Assembly (NCBI GenBank): GCA_966424055.1
Contig: CBJLMB010000004.1
Span: 124,001-188,000 of the forward strand
Length of the DNA stretch: 64,000 nt
Reading direction: 5' to 3'
DNA from: Deminuibacter sp966424055
GTDB taxonomy: Bacteria; Bacteroidota; Bacteroidia; Chitinophagales; Chitinophagaceae
Shown: positions 53,715-62,514 of the stretch, piece by piece
Layout: the number at the start of each line of letters is the position of its first letter
How positions within the stretch are numbered: the first letter of the stretch is position 1
Translations under genes and position numbers: made by a program
The notes under the pieces: generated by a model
Database searches by the model: none
What the model was told of the DNA's origin: nothing
The model's input: the letters and a program-made list of their open reading frames with translations, nothing else

Positions 53715-54301
53715 ATTAGGGGTCGCAAAAATAAAGGAATCTATTGAATTACAACACATGATCGTAAAATAAATTTGATACTCGCTGAAAAAAAGGCACT
53801 ATGGCCATAACCGGGCCTGTTCCCGGCCATCCAAAGCCGGCAGAATACCCTGTTTTCAGGGGGTCTTTTTTCCATTCACCTGCCGCAAGCAGCAGAATAA
53901 GTTTGTATGAAATCAATTGTATGACAAGTTTTACACCCCTGTTCTGGCCTAACTGGTTCCGCAGGGCGATTATTATTGCAGCCACAGCGGTTCATATAGC
54001 CATGCCTTTATCAGCCGCAACAGCAAATGCATGCTTAGCAAAACAACCGGCATGCCGCAACTGGAATGTTGTTTTGGTGGGGCAGATTTCCGTATTCCGC
54101 TGTTCCGTTTCCCTATCCGGTTGTCAACTGTGGTCCCACCGCATTTTTTTCTATTGACCGGCCTGCAGCGGCCATTCGTCAAACTGCCGCAGGCATTGGC
54201 ACCGGCTGCAATAGGTTTGTAAAAAGTAAAGCCAGGCAACCTTTACCCCGCAGCTGCGGGGTGATGAAAGCAACTTTATAAAAAGTGTAACTTGTACCTG
54301 C
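53715..54301. other. 587-bp stretch without a convincing gene
   Basis: Open frames on both strands here are short, rich in Arg, Pro and Ser, and lack a plausible start or any family motif. The last 60 bp before 54302 hold a TAACTTG word that may be the promoter of the kinase gene. I see no repeat of the composite type. Confidence 0.5.
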
Positions 54302-55336
54302 ATGAAGTATCGTTTACAAAAATATATTTACCCACCTTTATTCGGACTGCTGGTGTACATCACCGTTCGCGTAGTGGATGATACTATTTCCGGTTTCCGT
54401 TTCTGGAAAAGAAGCTGGATCATCAACACGGTTGAAATAAGCTGCTGCATGCTGATGGGCTATATTGCATTGTATGCACTGCACCGGCTGTTCCGTAAAT
54501 TTGACAAAGAACTGCAAACATCCATCACTTATAAAAGCATATTGAAAGAACTGTGCTGGCTGTTCGTGATCGCACTTATTTGTGTCAACGCCGTTTTCAC
54601 TCCCATGGCCGCACTCACAGATGATGGTTTGTCCTGGGGCGATTTTGCCACTATCAACATTATTCCCACGCTATTTTTTCTCATTTACTATGCCGTGGTA
54701 AGAAGCAATAAATTATTACAGGTATATCTCCACAATAAACTGCTGCTGGAAAAAACAACCAATGAACATTTGCAAACCGAGCTGAAATTCCTGAAAGCGC
54801 AGTATCACCCGCATTTCCTGTTCAATGCCCTGAACACCATTTATTTCCAGATGGATGAAGATGTGGCCCTTGCCAAGAAAACGGTAGAACGTTTTTCTGA
54901 ACTGCTGCGCTACCAGCTATACGATCAGCAACAAACCGTTCCGCTCAGGCAGGAAATTCAATACCTGCAGAATTTTATTGAGCTGCAAAAGATCCGTACA
55001 TCCGATAAACTGCAGCTGCAGGTATATTTTGACAGCACGCTTAATGGTGAACAGGTATATCCCCTGCTGTTTTTACCTTTGGTTGAAAATGCTTTCAAGT
55101 ATGTGGGTGGCGATTACCTGCTGAACATTTCTTTTAACAGGCAGGATGATGAACTGGTTTTTACAGTAGAAAATTCTGTACCCGCCGAGCTTTTTCTTAA
55201 AAAAACAGGTGGCATCGGGCTGGAGAACCTTAAAAGAAGACTGGAATTGCTGTACCCCGGCAAACACCTGCTGCACACAAGAAAACGCAACAATAGTTTT
55301 GTTGCCGAATTAAAACTGAAATACCAACATGCATAA
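54302..55336 (+). CDS. LytS/YehU-type sensor histidine kinase
   Basis: The 344-residue protein has four N-terminal membrane helices (about 12-30, 43-62, 83-105 and 115-135), a short coiled region, then a His_kinase domain with the phospho-acceptor motif QYHPHFLFNALNTIYF near residue 165-180. An ATPase region follows with PLVENAFKYVGGD and TGGIGLENLKRRLELLYPG. The ligand is unknown since no extracytoplasmic domain exists. It overlaps the response-regulator gene by eight bases and is its cognate partner. Confidence 0.95.
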   Translation: MKYRLQKYIYPPLFGLLVYITVRVVDDTISGFRFWKRSWIINTVEISCCMLMGYIALYALHRLFRKFDKELQTSITYKSILKELCWLFVIALICVNAVFTPMAALTDDGLSWGDFATINIIPTLFFLIYYAVVRSNKLLQVYLHNKLLLEKTTNEHLQTELKFLKAQYHPHFLFNALNTIYFQMDEDVALAKKTVERFSELLRYQLYDQQQTVPLRQEIQYLQNFIELQKIRTSDKLQLQVYFDSTLNGEQVYPLLFLPLVENAFKYVGGDYLLNISFNRQDDELVFTVENSVPAELFLKKTGGIGLENLKRRLELLYPGKHLLHTRKRNNSFVAELKLKYQHA

Positions 55337-56036
55337 CCTTACCATCAGTTGTATTATCACAGATGACGAACCTGTTGCCCGCAAAGGATTAACAGGCTAT
55401 GTGGAGAAAACCGGTTTTCTGCAGCTGGCAGCCGTTTGCGAAGATGCCATCCAGCTCAACAGTATCCTGCAACAACAACCGGCAGACCTGCTGTTCCTGG
55501 ATATTGAAATGCCTTATATCACCGGCATCGAATTTCTGAAGCAGCTCAGCAATCCTCCCAAAGTGATCTTCACCACTGCTTATGAACAGTATGCTTTGCA
55601 GGGCTATGAACTGGATATACTGGATTATTTACTAAAACCCATTTCCTTCGACCGCTTTTTAAAAGCTGCCAATAAGGCATTTGATTATTTCCGCTCAAAA
55701 CAGGAAGAAACAACAGATTATTTTTTCGCCAAAACCGAAACCCGGCTGGAAAAAATAGTGTTTGAAGAAATGCTGTTTGCAGAAGCCATGGAAAACTATG
55801 TGGCTATTTATACCAGGGATAAAAAGATCATCACTCATTCTACACTGAAAGGACTGGCAGAAAAACTGCCCCGGTATTTTATACAGCCGCACAAATCCTA
55901 TCTTGTCAACATGAATTATATTGATGCGGTGGAAGGCAACCTTTTACATGTAAAAAAATTCCAGGTACCCATGAGCAAATACCAGAAAGAAGAGATGCTG
56001 GCTAAAATTGTCAATAATACGCTGCTGAAAAAATAA
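55329..56036 (+). CDS. LytTR-family response regulator
   Basis: The 235-residue protein has a receiver domain at about 5-120, with the phosphorylated Asp in LLFLDIEMPYITG and the conserved Lys in LLKPISFDRF. A LytTR DNA-binding domain lies at about 140-230 (YFIQPHKSYLVNMNYIDAVE). It acts with the kinase encoded just upstream. Targets are unknown; no nearby gene carries an obvious LytTR direct-repeat site. Confidence 0.96.
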   Translation: MHNLTISCIITDDEPVARKGLTGYVEKTGFLQLAAVCEDAIQLNSILQQQPADLLFLDIEMPYITGIEFLKQLSNPPKVIFTTAYEQYALQGYELDILDYLLKPISFDRFLKAANKAFDYFRSKQEETTDYFFAKTETRLEKIVFEEMLFAEAMENYVAIYTRDKKIITHSTLKGLAEKLPRYFIQPHKSYLVNMNYIDAVEGNLLHVKKFQVPMSKYQKEEMLAKIVNNTLLKK

Positions 56037-56079
56037 ACCTGTTTTTAGTTATCTTGCCAGGTCATCTTATATTAACTGT

Positions 56080-56655
56080 ATGATCACCGCTGCACCCATT
56101 TCCCATATCACCGCCGATCAGATCCATGCCCTGGGACAGAATGGATATACTTCTGATCAGTACTATCATATAACGTCCAATTCCAAACTGGATGGCGTGT
56201 CATTCCTGCTACAGCTCACCAGCCTGGATACATCTTATGTAAAAAGCTGGCAAACAACTGCAGAGGATATAACCGGTTACAATGAACTGATGAAAGAAGG
56301 GCATTCCTTTGGCGCATTTAATGCAGCACAATTGCTGGGCTTTATTGTATGTGAGGAAAGGAAATGGAACAACACCCTGTATATCACCAGCCTGCTGGTA
56401 GCCGAAAAACAAAGAAGCAAAGGCATTGGCCGGCTGCTGCTGAGTAAGGTGATCGATCATGCTGTTGCCCGCCGGTTCAGGCTGCTTGAACTGGAAACAC
56501 AGAACACCAATGCACCAGCTATCCGTTTTTATAAAAAGATGGGCTTTACCATCACCGGGTTAAACCTCCACCTGTATGATCCCGTGGAGAACAACAATGA
56601 AGTCGCTATTTTTATGAGCTGCGATATCAGTGACCGCAGTACAAGAAACCTGTAG
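56080..56655 (+). CDS. GNAT-family N-acetyltransferase
   Basis: The 191-residue protein has a GNAT fold. Motif A at about 105-125 (LLVAEKQRSKGIGRLLLSKV) gives the acetyl-CoA pyrophosphate loop (RSKGIG), and ETQNTNAPAIRFYKKMGF is motif B. A small N-terminal domain of about 60 residues precedes. The acceptor is unknown. It follows the response regulator by 43 bp and may share its transcript. Confidence 0.92.
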   Translation: MITAAPISHITADQIHALGQNGYTSDQYYHITSNSKLDGVSFLLQLTSLDTSYVKSWQTTAEDITGYNELMKEGHSFGAFNAAQLLGFIVCEERKWNNTLYITSLLVAEKQRSKGIGRLLLSKVIDHAVARRFRLLELETQNTNAPAIRFYKKMGFTITGLNLHLYDPVENNNEVAIFMSCDISDRSTRNL

Positions 56656-56690
56656 TATTCTTTTACCGTATCCACGCACAACCCCTGGCA

Positions 56691-57080
56691 TCAGCAGGCT
56701 TTTTCAAGCAGCCGGCTGTTGTTTTCAACCATTGCGCGATGTTTTATTCCCCAGCCACGCAAATAATCCCATACAGGTTCCAGCGCTTTACTGCTATCCG
56801 TTAATTCGTATTCTACCCTGGCAGGTATTTCGGCATATACCTTACGCAGTACGAGCTGGTCTTTTTCCAGTTCGCGCAGGCTAAGGGCCAGCATGCGTTC
56901 AGTAATATCGGGTATATTGTTTTTTAACTGCGAAAAACGCAGTGCTTCATTCTTCAGTGCATAAAAAATAGCCAGTTTCCACCGGGTGCCGATTAACCCC
57001 AGTGCATAGGCTTCACCACAGGCTTCATACAAAGCCTTTTTATTGCGGTAATTGGTAGAGCTCTTCTTGGTCTTCATCAT
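56691..57080 (-). CDS. HxlR-family transcriptional regulator
   Basis: The 129-residue winged-helix protein has the HxlR order: GTRWKLAIFYALKNEALRFS, then LKNNIPDITERMLALSLREL and RVEYELTDSSKALEPVWDYL. Members often respond to electrophiles and control a divergent oxidoreductase, as here with the gene at 57191-58156. The start may be either of two consecutive ATG codons at 57078-57080. Confidence 0.93.
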   Translation of the reverse strand: MMKTKKSSTNYRNKKALYEACGEAYALGLIGTRWKLAIFYALKNEALRFSQLKNNIPDITERMLALSLRELEKDQLVLRKVYAEIPARVEYELTDSSKALEPVWDYLRGWGIKHRAMVENNSRLLEKAC

Positions 57081-57142
57081 CCTTACATTTTTGTTAGGAG
57101 CTTACAAATGCCTGCCAACTGCTCAATCCCGCAGCGACAGGC

Positions 57143-57150
57143 TAATTTTG
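57143..57150 (+). promoter_or_regulatory. Bacteroidota -7 promoter element (TAATTTTG)
   Basis: This TAnnTTTG match lies 40 bp before the ATG of the oxidoreductase at 57191, in the region shared with the divergent HxlR gene. Confidence 0.5.
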
Positions 57151-57190
57151 TTCATCGAATTTACAAAAACCATCAAACACCGGTAGAATA

Positions 57191-58156
57191 ATGAAAGCGA
57201 TCATATTAAAACAAAACGGCGGTACCGACCAGCTGCAGTTAACAACCCTGCCTGAACCCGTTCCCGCAGCAGATGAAGTGCTGGTTGAAATAAAGGCCAT
57301 CGGCATTAACCCGGTGGATGCATTTGTAAGGCAACAGAAAGAAGCACTTGAACAAATACTCAGGCCCGGGAAAGATACAGCTAACTGGATACTGGGCTGG
57401 GATATTTCCGGCACAGTGGTAAAAACAGGCAGCGGCATTACTGCACTGAAGGAAGGCACTCAGGTATTCGGCATGGTTCATTTTCCCGGCCAGGGCAGGG
57501 CTTATGCAGGTTATACAGCAGCACCGGCAAACCAGCTGGCAGTAAAGCCGGATAATATTTCGCACGAGGAGGCGGCAGCTGCTTGTCTTGCCGCATTAAC
57601 CGCATGGCAGTCGCTGGTCACTTATGCCCAAATCAAAAAAGGCGATAAAGTGCTGATCCATGCTGCAGCAGGTGGTGTGGGGCATTATGCAGTGCAGCTG
57701 GCCAAATACTTCGGTGCTTATGTGATCGGTACCGCTTCTGCTGCCAACAAAACATTTGTACTGCAGCTGGGCGCCGATGAATTTATCGATTATGCCAGTG
57801 AACGGTTTGAAGAGCGGGTAACAGATGCAGATATTGTACTCGATCCCATCTATGGTGATCATGTGCTCCGCTCGCTCGATGCAGTAAAAAAAGGCGGCCG
57901 GGTTATTACCCTGCTTACTGAATTTACAGGCGCCGTGGCCGCTAAAGCAAAGGCAAAAGAAGTATATACCCACCGCCTCCATGTAGTATCGAATGGAGAA
58001 GATATGAAGCAGCTCGCTGCATTGCTGGCCAATGGCCGCCTGCGATCGCATGTAACTGCCCGCTTCCCGTTTGAAGCACTGCCTGAAGCGCATGAGCAGA
58101 TACAAACAGGTAAAACCAGGGGAAAAATAGTGGTACTGGGGCCGCAGGCAGGATGA
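57191..58156 (+). CDS. NADPH-dependent quinone oxidoreductase/alcohol dehydrogenase family protein
   Basis: The 321-residue MDR-superfamily enzyme has a GroES-like N-terminal domain at about 1-130 (INPVDAFVRQQKEALEQILR) and a Rossmann domain with VLIHAAAGGVGHYAVQLAKY at about 153-172. The C-terminal TGKTRGKIVVLG is typical of zinc-independent quinone reductases and enone reductases. It is divergent from an HxlR regulator, a known pairing in electrophile defence. It is a full-length relative of the gene that the mobile element destroyed at 14558/21119. Confidence 0.93.
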   Translation: MKAIILKQNGGTDQLQLTTLPEPVPAADEVLVEIKAIGINPVDAFVRQQKEALEQILRPGKDTANWILGWDISGTVVKTGSGITALKEGTQVFGMVHFPGQGRAYAGYTAAPANQLAVKPDNISHEEAAAACLAALTAWQSLVTYAQIKKGDKVLIHAAAGGVGHYAVQLAKYFGAYVIGTASAANKTFVLQLGADEFIDYASERFEERVTDADIVLDPIYGDHVLRSLDAVKKGGRVITLLTEFTGAVAAKAKAKEVYTHRLHVVSNGEDMKQLAALLANGRLRSHVTARFPFEALPEAHEQIQTGKTRGKIVVLGPQAG

Positions 58157-58199
58157 CGGAAAGGCATGTGGCATGCCGTATTTCCTTGCAGCGAGCAGC

Positions 58200-58207
58200 T
58201 ATCTTTG
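58200..58207 (+). promoter_or_regulatory. Bacteroidota -7 promoter element (TATCTTTG) next to a start codon
   Basis: TATCTTTG ends four bases before the ATG at 58212 of the MarR gene. A TTG-containing -33 candidate lies about 20 bp further upstream. It implies a very short or absent leader. Confidence 0.55.
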
Positions 58208-58211
58208 CAGT

Positions 58212-58703
58212 ATGACAAACGTAATTGACCAATCGGGCATACTGGCTATTGCCACCAGACTGCAGCGTTTAGCCGACCGCATACGCAAAGATGGTGTGGA
58301 GATCTATAAGGCCAATGGCGTGGATTTTGAACCCAAATGGTTCCCGGTGATCTATACCCTGCATATGAAAACACTGCTCAGTGTTGTGGAGATCGCCGAA
58401 GAAATTGGTTATACGCACCCGTCAACCATCAGCCTGCTGAAAGAACTGGAAGAGAAAAAGCTGATCAAATCAGCCAGGGATAAGGCAGACAGCAGGCGCA
58501 GAATGGTACAGCTGACAGAAAAAGGCAAAAAACTGGTCAGCTCCATACAACCGGTATGGACCATCATCATCGCAGCTACAGCCGATTTAATCGATACACA
58601 AAACAACCTGATGCAGGCCATCATTGAAGTAGAAGAACAGTTTGCCCGGAAAAGTTTTTTGGAAAGGGCTAAAGATTATATGGCAACACATCCTGAAGCC
58701 TGA
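58212..58703 (+). CDS. MarR-family transcriptional regulator
   Basis: The 163-residue protein is a winged-helix MarR. MKTLLSVVEIAEEIGYTHPS with TISLLKELEEKKLIKSA forms the helix-turn-helix region, and RDKADSRRRMVQLTEKGKKL forms the wing. Helices at both ends would dimerise. The ATG at 58212 is preferred over a non-ATG codon 39 bp upstream. It probably controls the esterase gene 83 bp downstream, or the upstream oxidoreductase. Confidence 0.93.
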   Translation: MTNVIDQSGILAIATRLQRLADRIRKDGVEIYKANGVDFEPKWFPVIYTLHMKTLLSVVEIAEEIGYTHPSTISLLKELEEKKLIKSARDKADSRRRMVQLTEKGKKLVSSIQPVWTIIIAATADLIDTQNNLMQAIIEVEEQFARKSFLERAKDYMATHPEA

Positions 58704-58786
58704 TACCATTGCCGCTGCATCATAACCGGTAATTGGCAAAGGCTGTCTGGTTTGTATGCCCACCATACAAAATCAATCAATACCTG

Positions 58787-59734
58787 ATGGATTGGCAACG
58801 CATCAACCCAGGACTTGCAAAAAGCCTGGCAGAATATACCGGCCTCGATTTGCCGGATGATTTACTGGAACATCGCCCTGCACAGCTCAGGGAAGAAAAA
58901 AAACAGGAGGCACTCAGTACAGTACCAGCTGTTCCTGCAGGGTTGCTGGTAGAAGACAGGATGATACCCGGGTTAAACGGCGCACCAGCTATACGTTTGC
59001 ATATTTACCGGCCCCAAAATGCCAGGAACGCAGCGGCCATGCTTTATTTTCATGGCGGCGGTTTTGTTTTCGGCATACCTGAGCAGGTAGATGCACAATT
59101 GTACCGGCTGTCGGTGGATAGCGGTTGTGTAATTGTGTCTGTTGATTACCGCCTTGCGCCGGAGCATCCTTTTCCTGCTGCTATAGAAGATGGTTATGCA
59201 GCTTTATTGTGGCTGAACCAGCATGCAGCGGAACTGCATGTTGATGCCGCTAAAATAATGACGGCCGGCGCCAGTGCAGGCGGCGCACTGGCAACAGGTA
59301 TTGCACGCATGGCAAGGGATGAACAAGGGCCAGCCGTTGGCTTCCAGTTGCTGATTTACCCGGTTACAGATCATACTCTTTCCACACTATCGATGCAGGA
59401 ACTGGCTGATGCACCGCTGTGGACGCGCAGCAATGCCGAAATATGCTGGAAGCATTACCTGGGTGAACATCCGCAGGATGTTTCCCCTTATGCCAGCCCC
59501 CTGGCTGCAACAACATTTGACAAACTACCCAAAACATTCATGCTGGTCTGCGGGCTAGATCCTTTAAGGGATGAAGGAATTATGTATGCAATGAAACTGA
59601 TGCAGGCCGGTGTGGCGGTAGAACTGCAGGTGATACCGGATGCAGTGCATGTATTTGATTTTTTTCCTTGCGAACTTACCGATCGCTTTTATGCAACACT
59701 GGTAAGGGTGGTAAAAGAAGCTTTTCCTGTTTAA
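58787..59734 (+). CDS. HSL-family alpha/beta hydrolase (esterase/lipase)
   Basis: From the ATG at 58787 the 315-residue enzyme has the hormone-sensitive-lipase-family HGGGFVFG oxyanion motif near residue 87 and the nucleophile GASAGGALATG near 162-172. The acid is in LVCGLDPLRDEG, and the catalytic His is in PDAVHVFDFF. It hydrolyses small esters; the substrate is unknown. A TTG 54 bp upstream in frame would add 18 residues that look leader-like. It follows the MarR gene on the same strand. Confidence 0.93.
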   Translation: MDWQRINPGLAKSLAEYTGLDLPDDLLEHRPAQLREEKKQEALSTVPAVPAGLLVEDRMIPGLNGAPAIRLHIYRPQNARNAAAMLYFHGGGFVFGIPEQVDAQLYRLSVDSGCVIVSVDYRLAPEHPFPAAIEDGYAALLWLNQHAAELHVDAAKIMTAGASAGGALATGIARMARDEQGPAVGFQLLIYPVTDHTLSTLSMQELADAPLWTRSNAEICWKHYLGEHPQDVSPYASPLAATTFDKLPKTFMLVCGLDPLRDEGIMYAMKLMQAGVAVELQVIPDAVHVFDFFPCELTDRFYATLVRVVKEAFPV

Positions 59735-59790
59735 AACAGCTATGCATTTTTACCGGCCGCTTATACATAGCATAAGCAGGTTGTACCGTA

Positions 59791-60333
59791 TCAGTTACCG
59801 GTAAAACCTGCTGTGCTGTTTTCTGCTGCTGCATACTGCTCCCGAAGTGACAGGTGATAAAACACGGTGTCCACCTGCATCAGCGGGAACCTGGGCGGCA
59901 GTGATGCTTTGGCCACTTCCACAAACCCATTTTTTGCATAAAACCGGAGAGCAGCCTGCATCCTGTTTATCGTACCCAGGTAGATATCCTGTATGCCCGT
60001 TCTATGGCAATAATCCAGCAGTATCTGCAGCAGCCTGGCAGCAACGCCATGTTCTTTTCCGCGGAATTCTTTTTTTACAAACATCTTGCGCAAAGCGCCT
60101 TTGCCTTTATCGAACACGATCAGGGCAATCGTACCTATTATTTCTTCGCCCTGCATGGCCACCCAGAACCCGCCGCCGGTTTGATGATAGCTCTGTTCTA
60201 TCGATAACAGGTCGGGCTGGTCTTCCAGCGTAACAGGGGCATTAAATTCCATTTGCTGTATAGGCAATATAAGCTGGATGATCTTTTCTGAATAGGTATT
60301 ACCTGCTTGGCGGTAGTGTATCGTCTGATCCAT
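59791..60333 (-). CDS. GNAT-family N-acetyltransferase
   Basis: The 180-residue protein has the GNAT core: GGGFWVAMQGEEIIGTIALI (strands 2-4), the acetyl-CoA loop in RKMFVKKEFRGKEHGVAARL, and INRMQAALRFYAKNGFVEV. It starts at the ATG at 60333; an earlier ATG would add seven residues. The acceptor is unknown. It converges with the esterase gene. Confidence 0.9.
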   Translation of the reverse strand: MDQTIHYRQAGNTYSEKIIQLILPIQQMEFNAPVTLEDQPDLLSIEQSYHQTGGGFWVAMQGEEIIGTIALIVFDKGKGALRKMFVKKEFRGKEHGVAARLLQILLDYCHRTGIQDIYLGTINRMQAALRFYAKNGFVEVAKASLPPRFPLMQVDTVFYHLSLREQYAAAENSTAGFTGN

Positions 60334-60498
60334 ATAAAAACCTTTACCGCACAAATATACGTAGTTGACTACATATTTTTATTAAAAAATCTTTTCCGCA
60401 GGTATTCCCGGTAAAAATGGTTCATATCCCCGTGCATTGGGCCATTCTCCAAGCGCTTTGCCCGTTTTCGGCGGTCAATATTTTTTTATGATTAGTGC

Positions 60499-61203
60499 TC
60501 ATGGTTCCGGTCCAAGAAACCGTTCCAGCAGGTCGCTCATTAATTTATTGCAGCTGATACAGGCAGCGCTTTGTTGCATGATCTGTTCTGCATTCTGGAT
60601 ATACATATTTTCATCCAGCTCTGCCCTGCCATTTGTGACCATCGCAGACAGCGTTTCACCTGTTACTTCCAGGTGAAACTGTAAACCCAGTACCTGGTTT
60701 TTGTACAAGAATGCCTGGTTTCTGTTGGCAGAAGAAAAAGCAAGATCATGCGCACCGGCAGGAATGGCAAACTGGTCGCCATGCCAGTGAAACACCGTGA
60801 TACCCGAAGGGAACAGGGTTTCAAACCAGGGTACTTTCATGGCCTCTTCGGTTACATGAACAGGGAACCAGCCGATCTCCTTATGCGGGGCCTGCTGCAC
60901 TTTTGCGCCGAGGCATTCTGCCAGCAGCTGCGCACCCAGGCAGATACCCAATAATTTTTTGCCTTTTGCAATGGCGGTTTTCAGCAATGTTTTTTCTGCT
61001 GCCAGCCAGGGATGTATGGCTTCATCATATACCCCCATGGGGCCACCCATTACAATAAAAACATCCGCATCCTCTGCCGAAGGCATAGAATAAGAAGGTT
61101 CAAAAAAATGGGTGCAGGTAACAGCATGCCCGTGCTTTTTTAACCATGTACCAATATAGCCGGGGCCTTCAAACGATACGTGTTGAAAATAATGTACTCT
61201 CAT
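60499..61203 (-). CDS. Class I glutamine amidotransferase domain protein
   Basis: The 234-residue protein is a stand-alone GATase1-type domain. The nucleophile is Cys in LLGICLGAQLLAE near residue 90, and the other triad members are His and Glu in LGLQFHLEVT near 180. FIVMGGPMGVYDE and FHWHGDQFAIP are also typical of the GuaA-like stand-alone group. The ATG at 61203 is chosen because the longer frame runs across the promoter and start of the divergent gene at 61352. Substrates of such proteins (for example gamma-glutamyl compounds) are not predictable. Confidence 0.9.
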   Translation of the reverse strand: MRVHYFQHVSFEGPGYIGTWLKKHGHAVTCTHFFEPSYSMPSAEDADVFIVMGGPMGVYDEAIHPWLAAEKTLLKTAIAKGKKLLGICLGAQLLAECLGAKVQQAPHKEIGWFPVHVTEEAMKVPWFETLFPSGITVFHWHGDQFAIPAGAHDLAFSSANRNQAFLYKNQVLGLQFHLEVTGETLSAMVTNGRAELDENMYIQNAEQIMQQSAACISCNKLMSDLLERFLGPEP

Positions 61204-61325
61204 AGCATTGCGTTCGGTTTTCATTTCATAGTGTGCGAACCTGGCAGAAGGCGTTTCAGTGTTTGCAATTTTAAATAAAAACAACCTAACACCATTGTTT
61301 TGATGCGCTGAATTGCCAGGTGCAC

Positions 61326-61333
61326 TATCTTTG
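61326..61333 (+). promoter_or_regulatory. Bacteroidota -7 promoter element (TATCTTTG)
   Basis: TATCTTTG lies 18 bases before the proposed TTG start at 61352. It is the same octamer as at 58200 and is the likely promoter of the NCCGKC genes and possibly the TonB receptor. Confidence 0.5.
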
Positions 61334-61351
61334 CAGCGAAAAGCCATTCCT

Positions 61352-61726
61352 TTGTTCAAGCAAATAACCGCCATACTATTACTGCTGGCCTTTATCGGCC
61401 AGAGCTTCAGCAGGGCTGTTATTGTGCTTGATTTTTACGCTAACAGGGATTATATCGCAAAAAATCTCTGCGAAAACAGGAATAAGCCCAAAATGAACTG
61501 CTGCGGCAAATGCCAGCTCAATAAACGCCTGAAGCAGGAAGACAAGAAAGACCAGCAAAACCCCGACAGGAAAGCCGACCTGCGCTACGAAATTGCATTG
61601 CGCGCTTCTTTTGCAGAACTGCCGGTTAAAATACCCGTTCAAACAAAGCTGCACAGGTTTGCCTCTTATTCTGCTGCCTGCCCCGATGGTGTGGCCGCCT
61701 CTTTTTTCCATCCCCCCTGTGCCTGA
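61352..61726 (+). CDS. Small exported NCCGKC-motif protein, copy 1
   Basis: The 124-residue protein has a signal or membrane segment (KQITAILLLLAFIGQSFSRA), then VIVLDFYANRDYIAKNLCEN and KPKMNCCGKCQLNKRLKQED, a Lys/Gln-rich linker and a C-terminal FFHPPCA. The Cys cluster (LCEN, NCCGKC, PPC) suggests a metal site. No ATG fits; TTG at 61352 gives the same N-terminus and length (124) as its paralogue at 61876. The family is unknown to me by name, but the position before a TonB receptor suggests metal uptake. Confidence 0.75.
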   Translation: MFKQITAILLLLAFIGQSFSRAVIVLDFYANRDYIAKNLCENRNKPKMNCCGKCQLNKRLKQEDKKDQQNPDRKADLRYEIALRASFAELPVKIPVQTKLHRFASYSAACPDGVAASFFHPPCA

Positions 61727-61875
61727 GCCATTCACTGTTAAGTATCTCTGTTATACGTATTGCAGCGGTAAAAGTTACAGCAGCCGTTTGCTGCCGGTTA
61801 TTTTTCCGTGATGCATACCGTTCGCACATGTATGCTCATCCCTGTTAACAGGATTATTTCACCATTTTGTTTCAT

Positions 61876-62250
61876 ATGGCAAAACAATTAGCAACCGCAT
61901 TGTTATTGCTGGCGTTTATATTACAAACGTTCAGCAGGGTTGTTATTGTATTGGACTTCTATGCCAACAGGGATTTTATTGCAAAAAATCTTTGTGAAAA
62001 CCGTAACAGGCCCAAAATGAACTGCTGCGGCAAATGCCTGCTCAGCAAACAGCTGAAGCAGGAAGACAATAAAGAAAAGCAGCAGCCCGGCCATAAAAAC
62101 GAATCCGGCAGCCAGGTATTGTCCTCCCGGTCTTTTTATACCACGGTTACCGCTGATCCTGCAGCCACCTCACCGCAATTCAATATTCCCCGCAATACCG
62201 GTTACCCGGTTGACCAGCCTGCACAGTTTTTCCATCCTCCCTCCTGCTAA
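61876..62250 (+). CDS. Small exported NCCGKC-motif protein, copy 2
   Basis: This 124-residue paralogue of the previous gene shares about 45 nearly identical residues from the membrane segment through VVIVLDFYANRDFIAKNLCE and PKMNCCGKCLLSKQLKQED. The second half diverges but again ends in FFHPPSC. It starts at the ATG at 61876. Strong conservation of the first half against drift in the second shows where selection acts. It lies 149 bp after copy 1 and 92 bp before a 50-residue membrane peptide. Confidence 0.8.
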   Translation: MAKQLATALLLLAFILQTFSRVVIVLDFYANRDFIAKNLCENRNRPKMNCCGKCLLSKQLKQEDNKEKQQPGHKNESGSQVLSSRSFYTTVTADPAATSPQFNIPRNTGYPVDQPAQFFHPPSC

Positions 62251-62342
62251 GCGTTATCACCTGCTTTATACTGAAAAAAACGGATAAGGTTACCGGCTTA
62301 CCGGTACTATCCTGCATTTTATTTAACAAGACAATCATTAGC

Positions 62343-62495
62343 ATGACTGATTCTTTCAGATGGTACAATGAAAAGTCCATCAAAAAAGCAAGAACAGGCA
62401 TCCGGCTGGTGCTGTGTATAGTAGCCGGATTGATCTTCTATATGCAATATGCGCATATTGTGCAGTTACTGCATTACCTGTTTAACCATCTATAA
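62343..62495 (+). CDS. 50-residue single-pass membrane protein
   Basis: The ATG at 62343 opens a frame with a polar, basic N-terminus (MTDSFRWYNEKSIKKARTGI) and one membrane helix (RLVLCIVAGLIFYMQYAHIV) before a TAA. It lies 19 bp before the TonB receptor start on the same strand, which supports it being a real coupled gene. I do not recognise the family. Confidence 0.55.
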   Translation: MTDSFRWYNEKSIKKARTGIRLVLCIVAGLIFYMQYAHIVQLLHYLFNHL

Positions 62496-62514
62496 CCGCT
62501 TAGCAAGTTTAACC

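Noticed and set aside
53801..54157. A 118-residue frame in the stretch after tRNA-Cys.
   Set aside because: The composition is rich in Arg, Ser, Cys and Trp, there is no plausible promoter, and nothing resembles a domain. It is left as intergenic.
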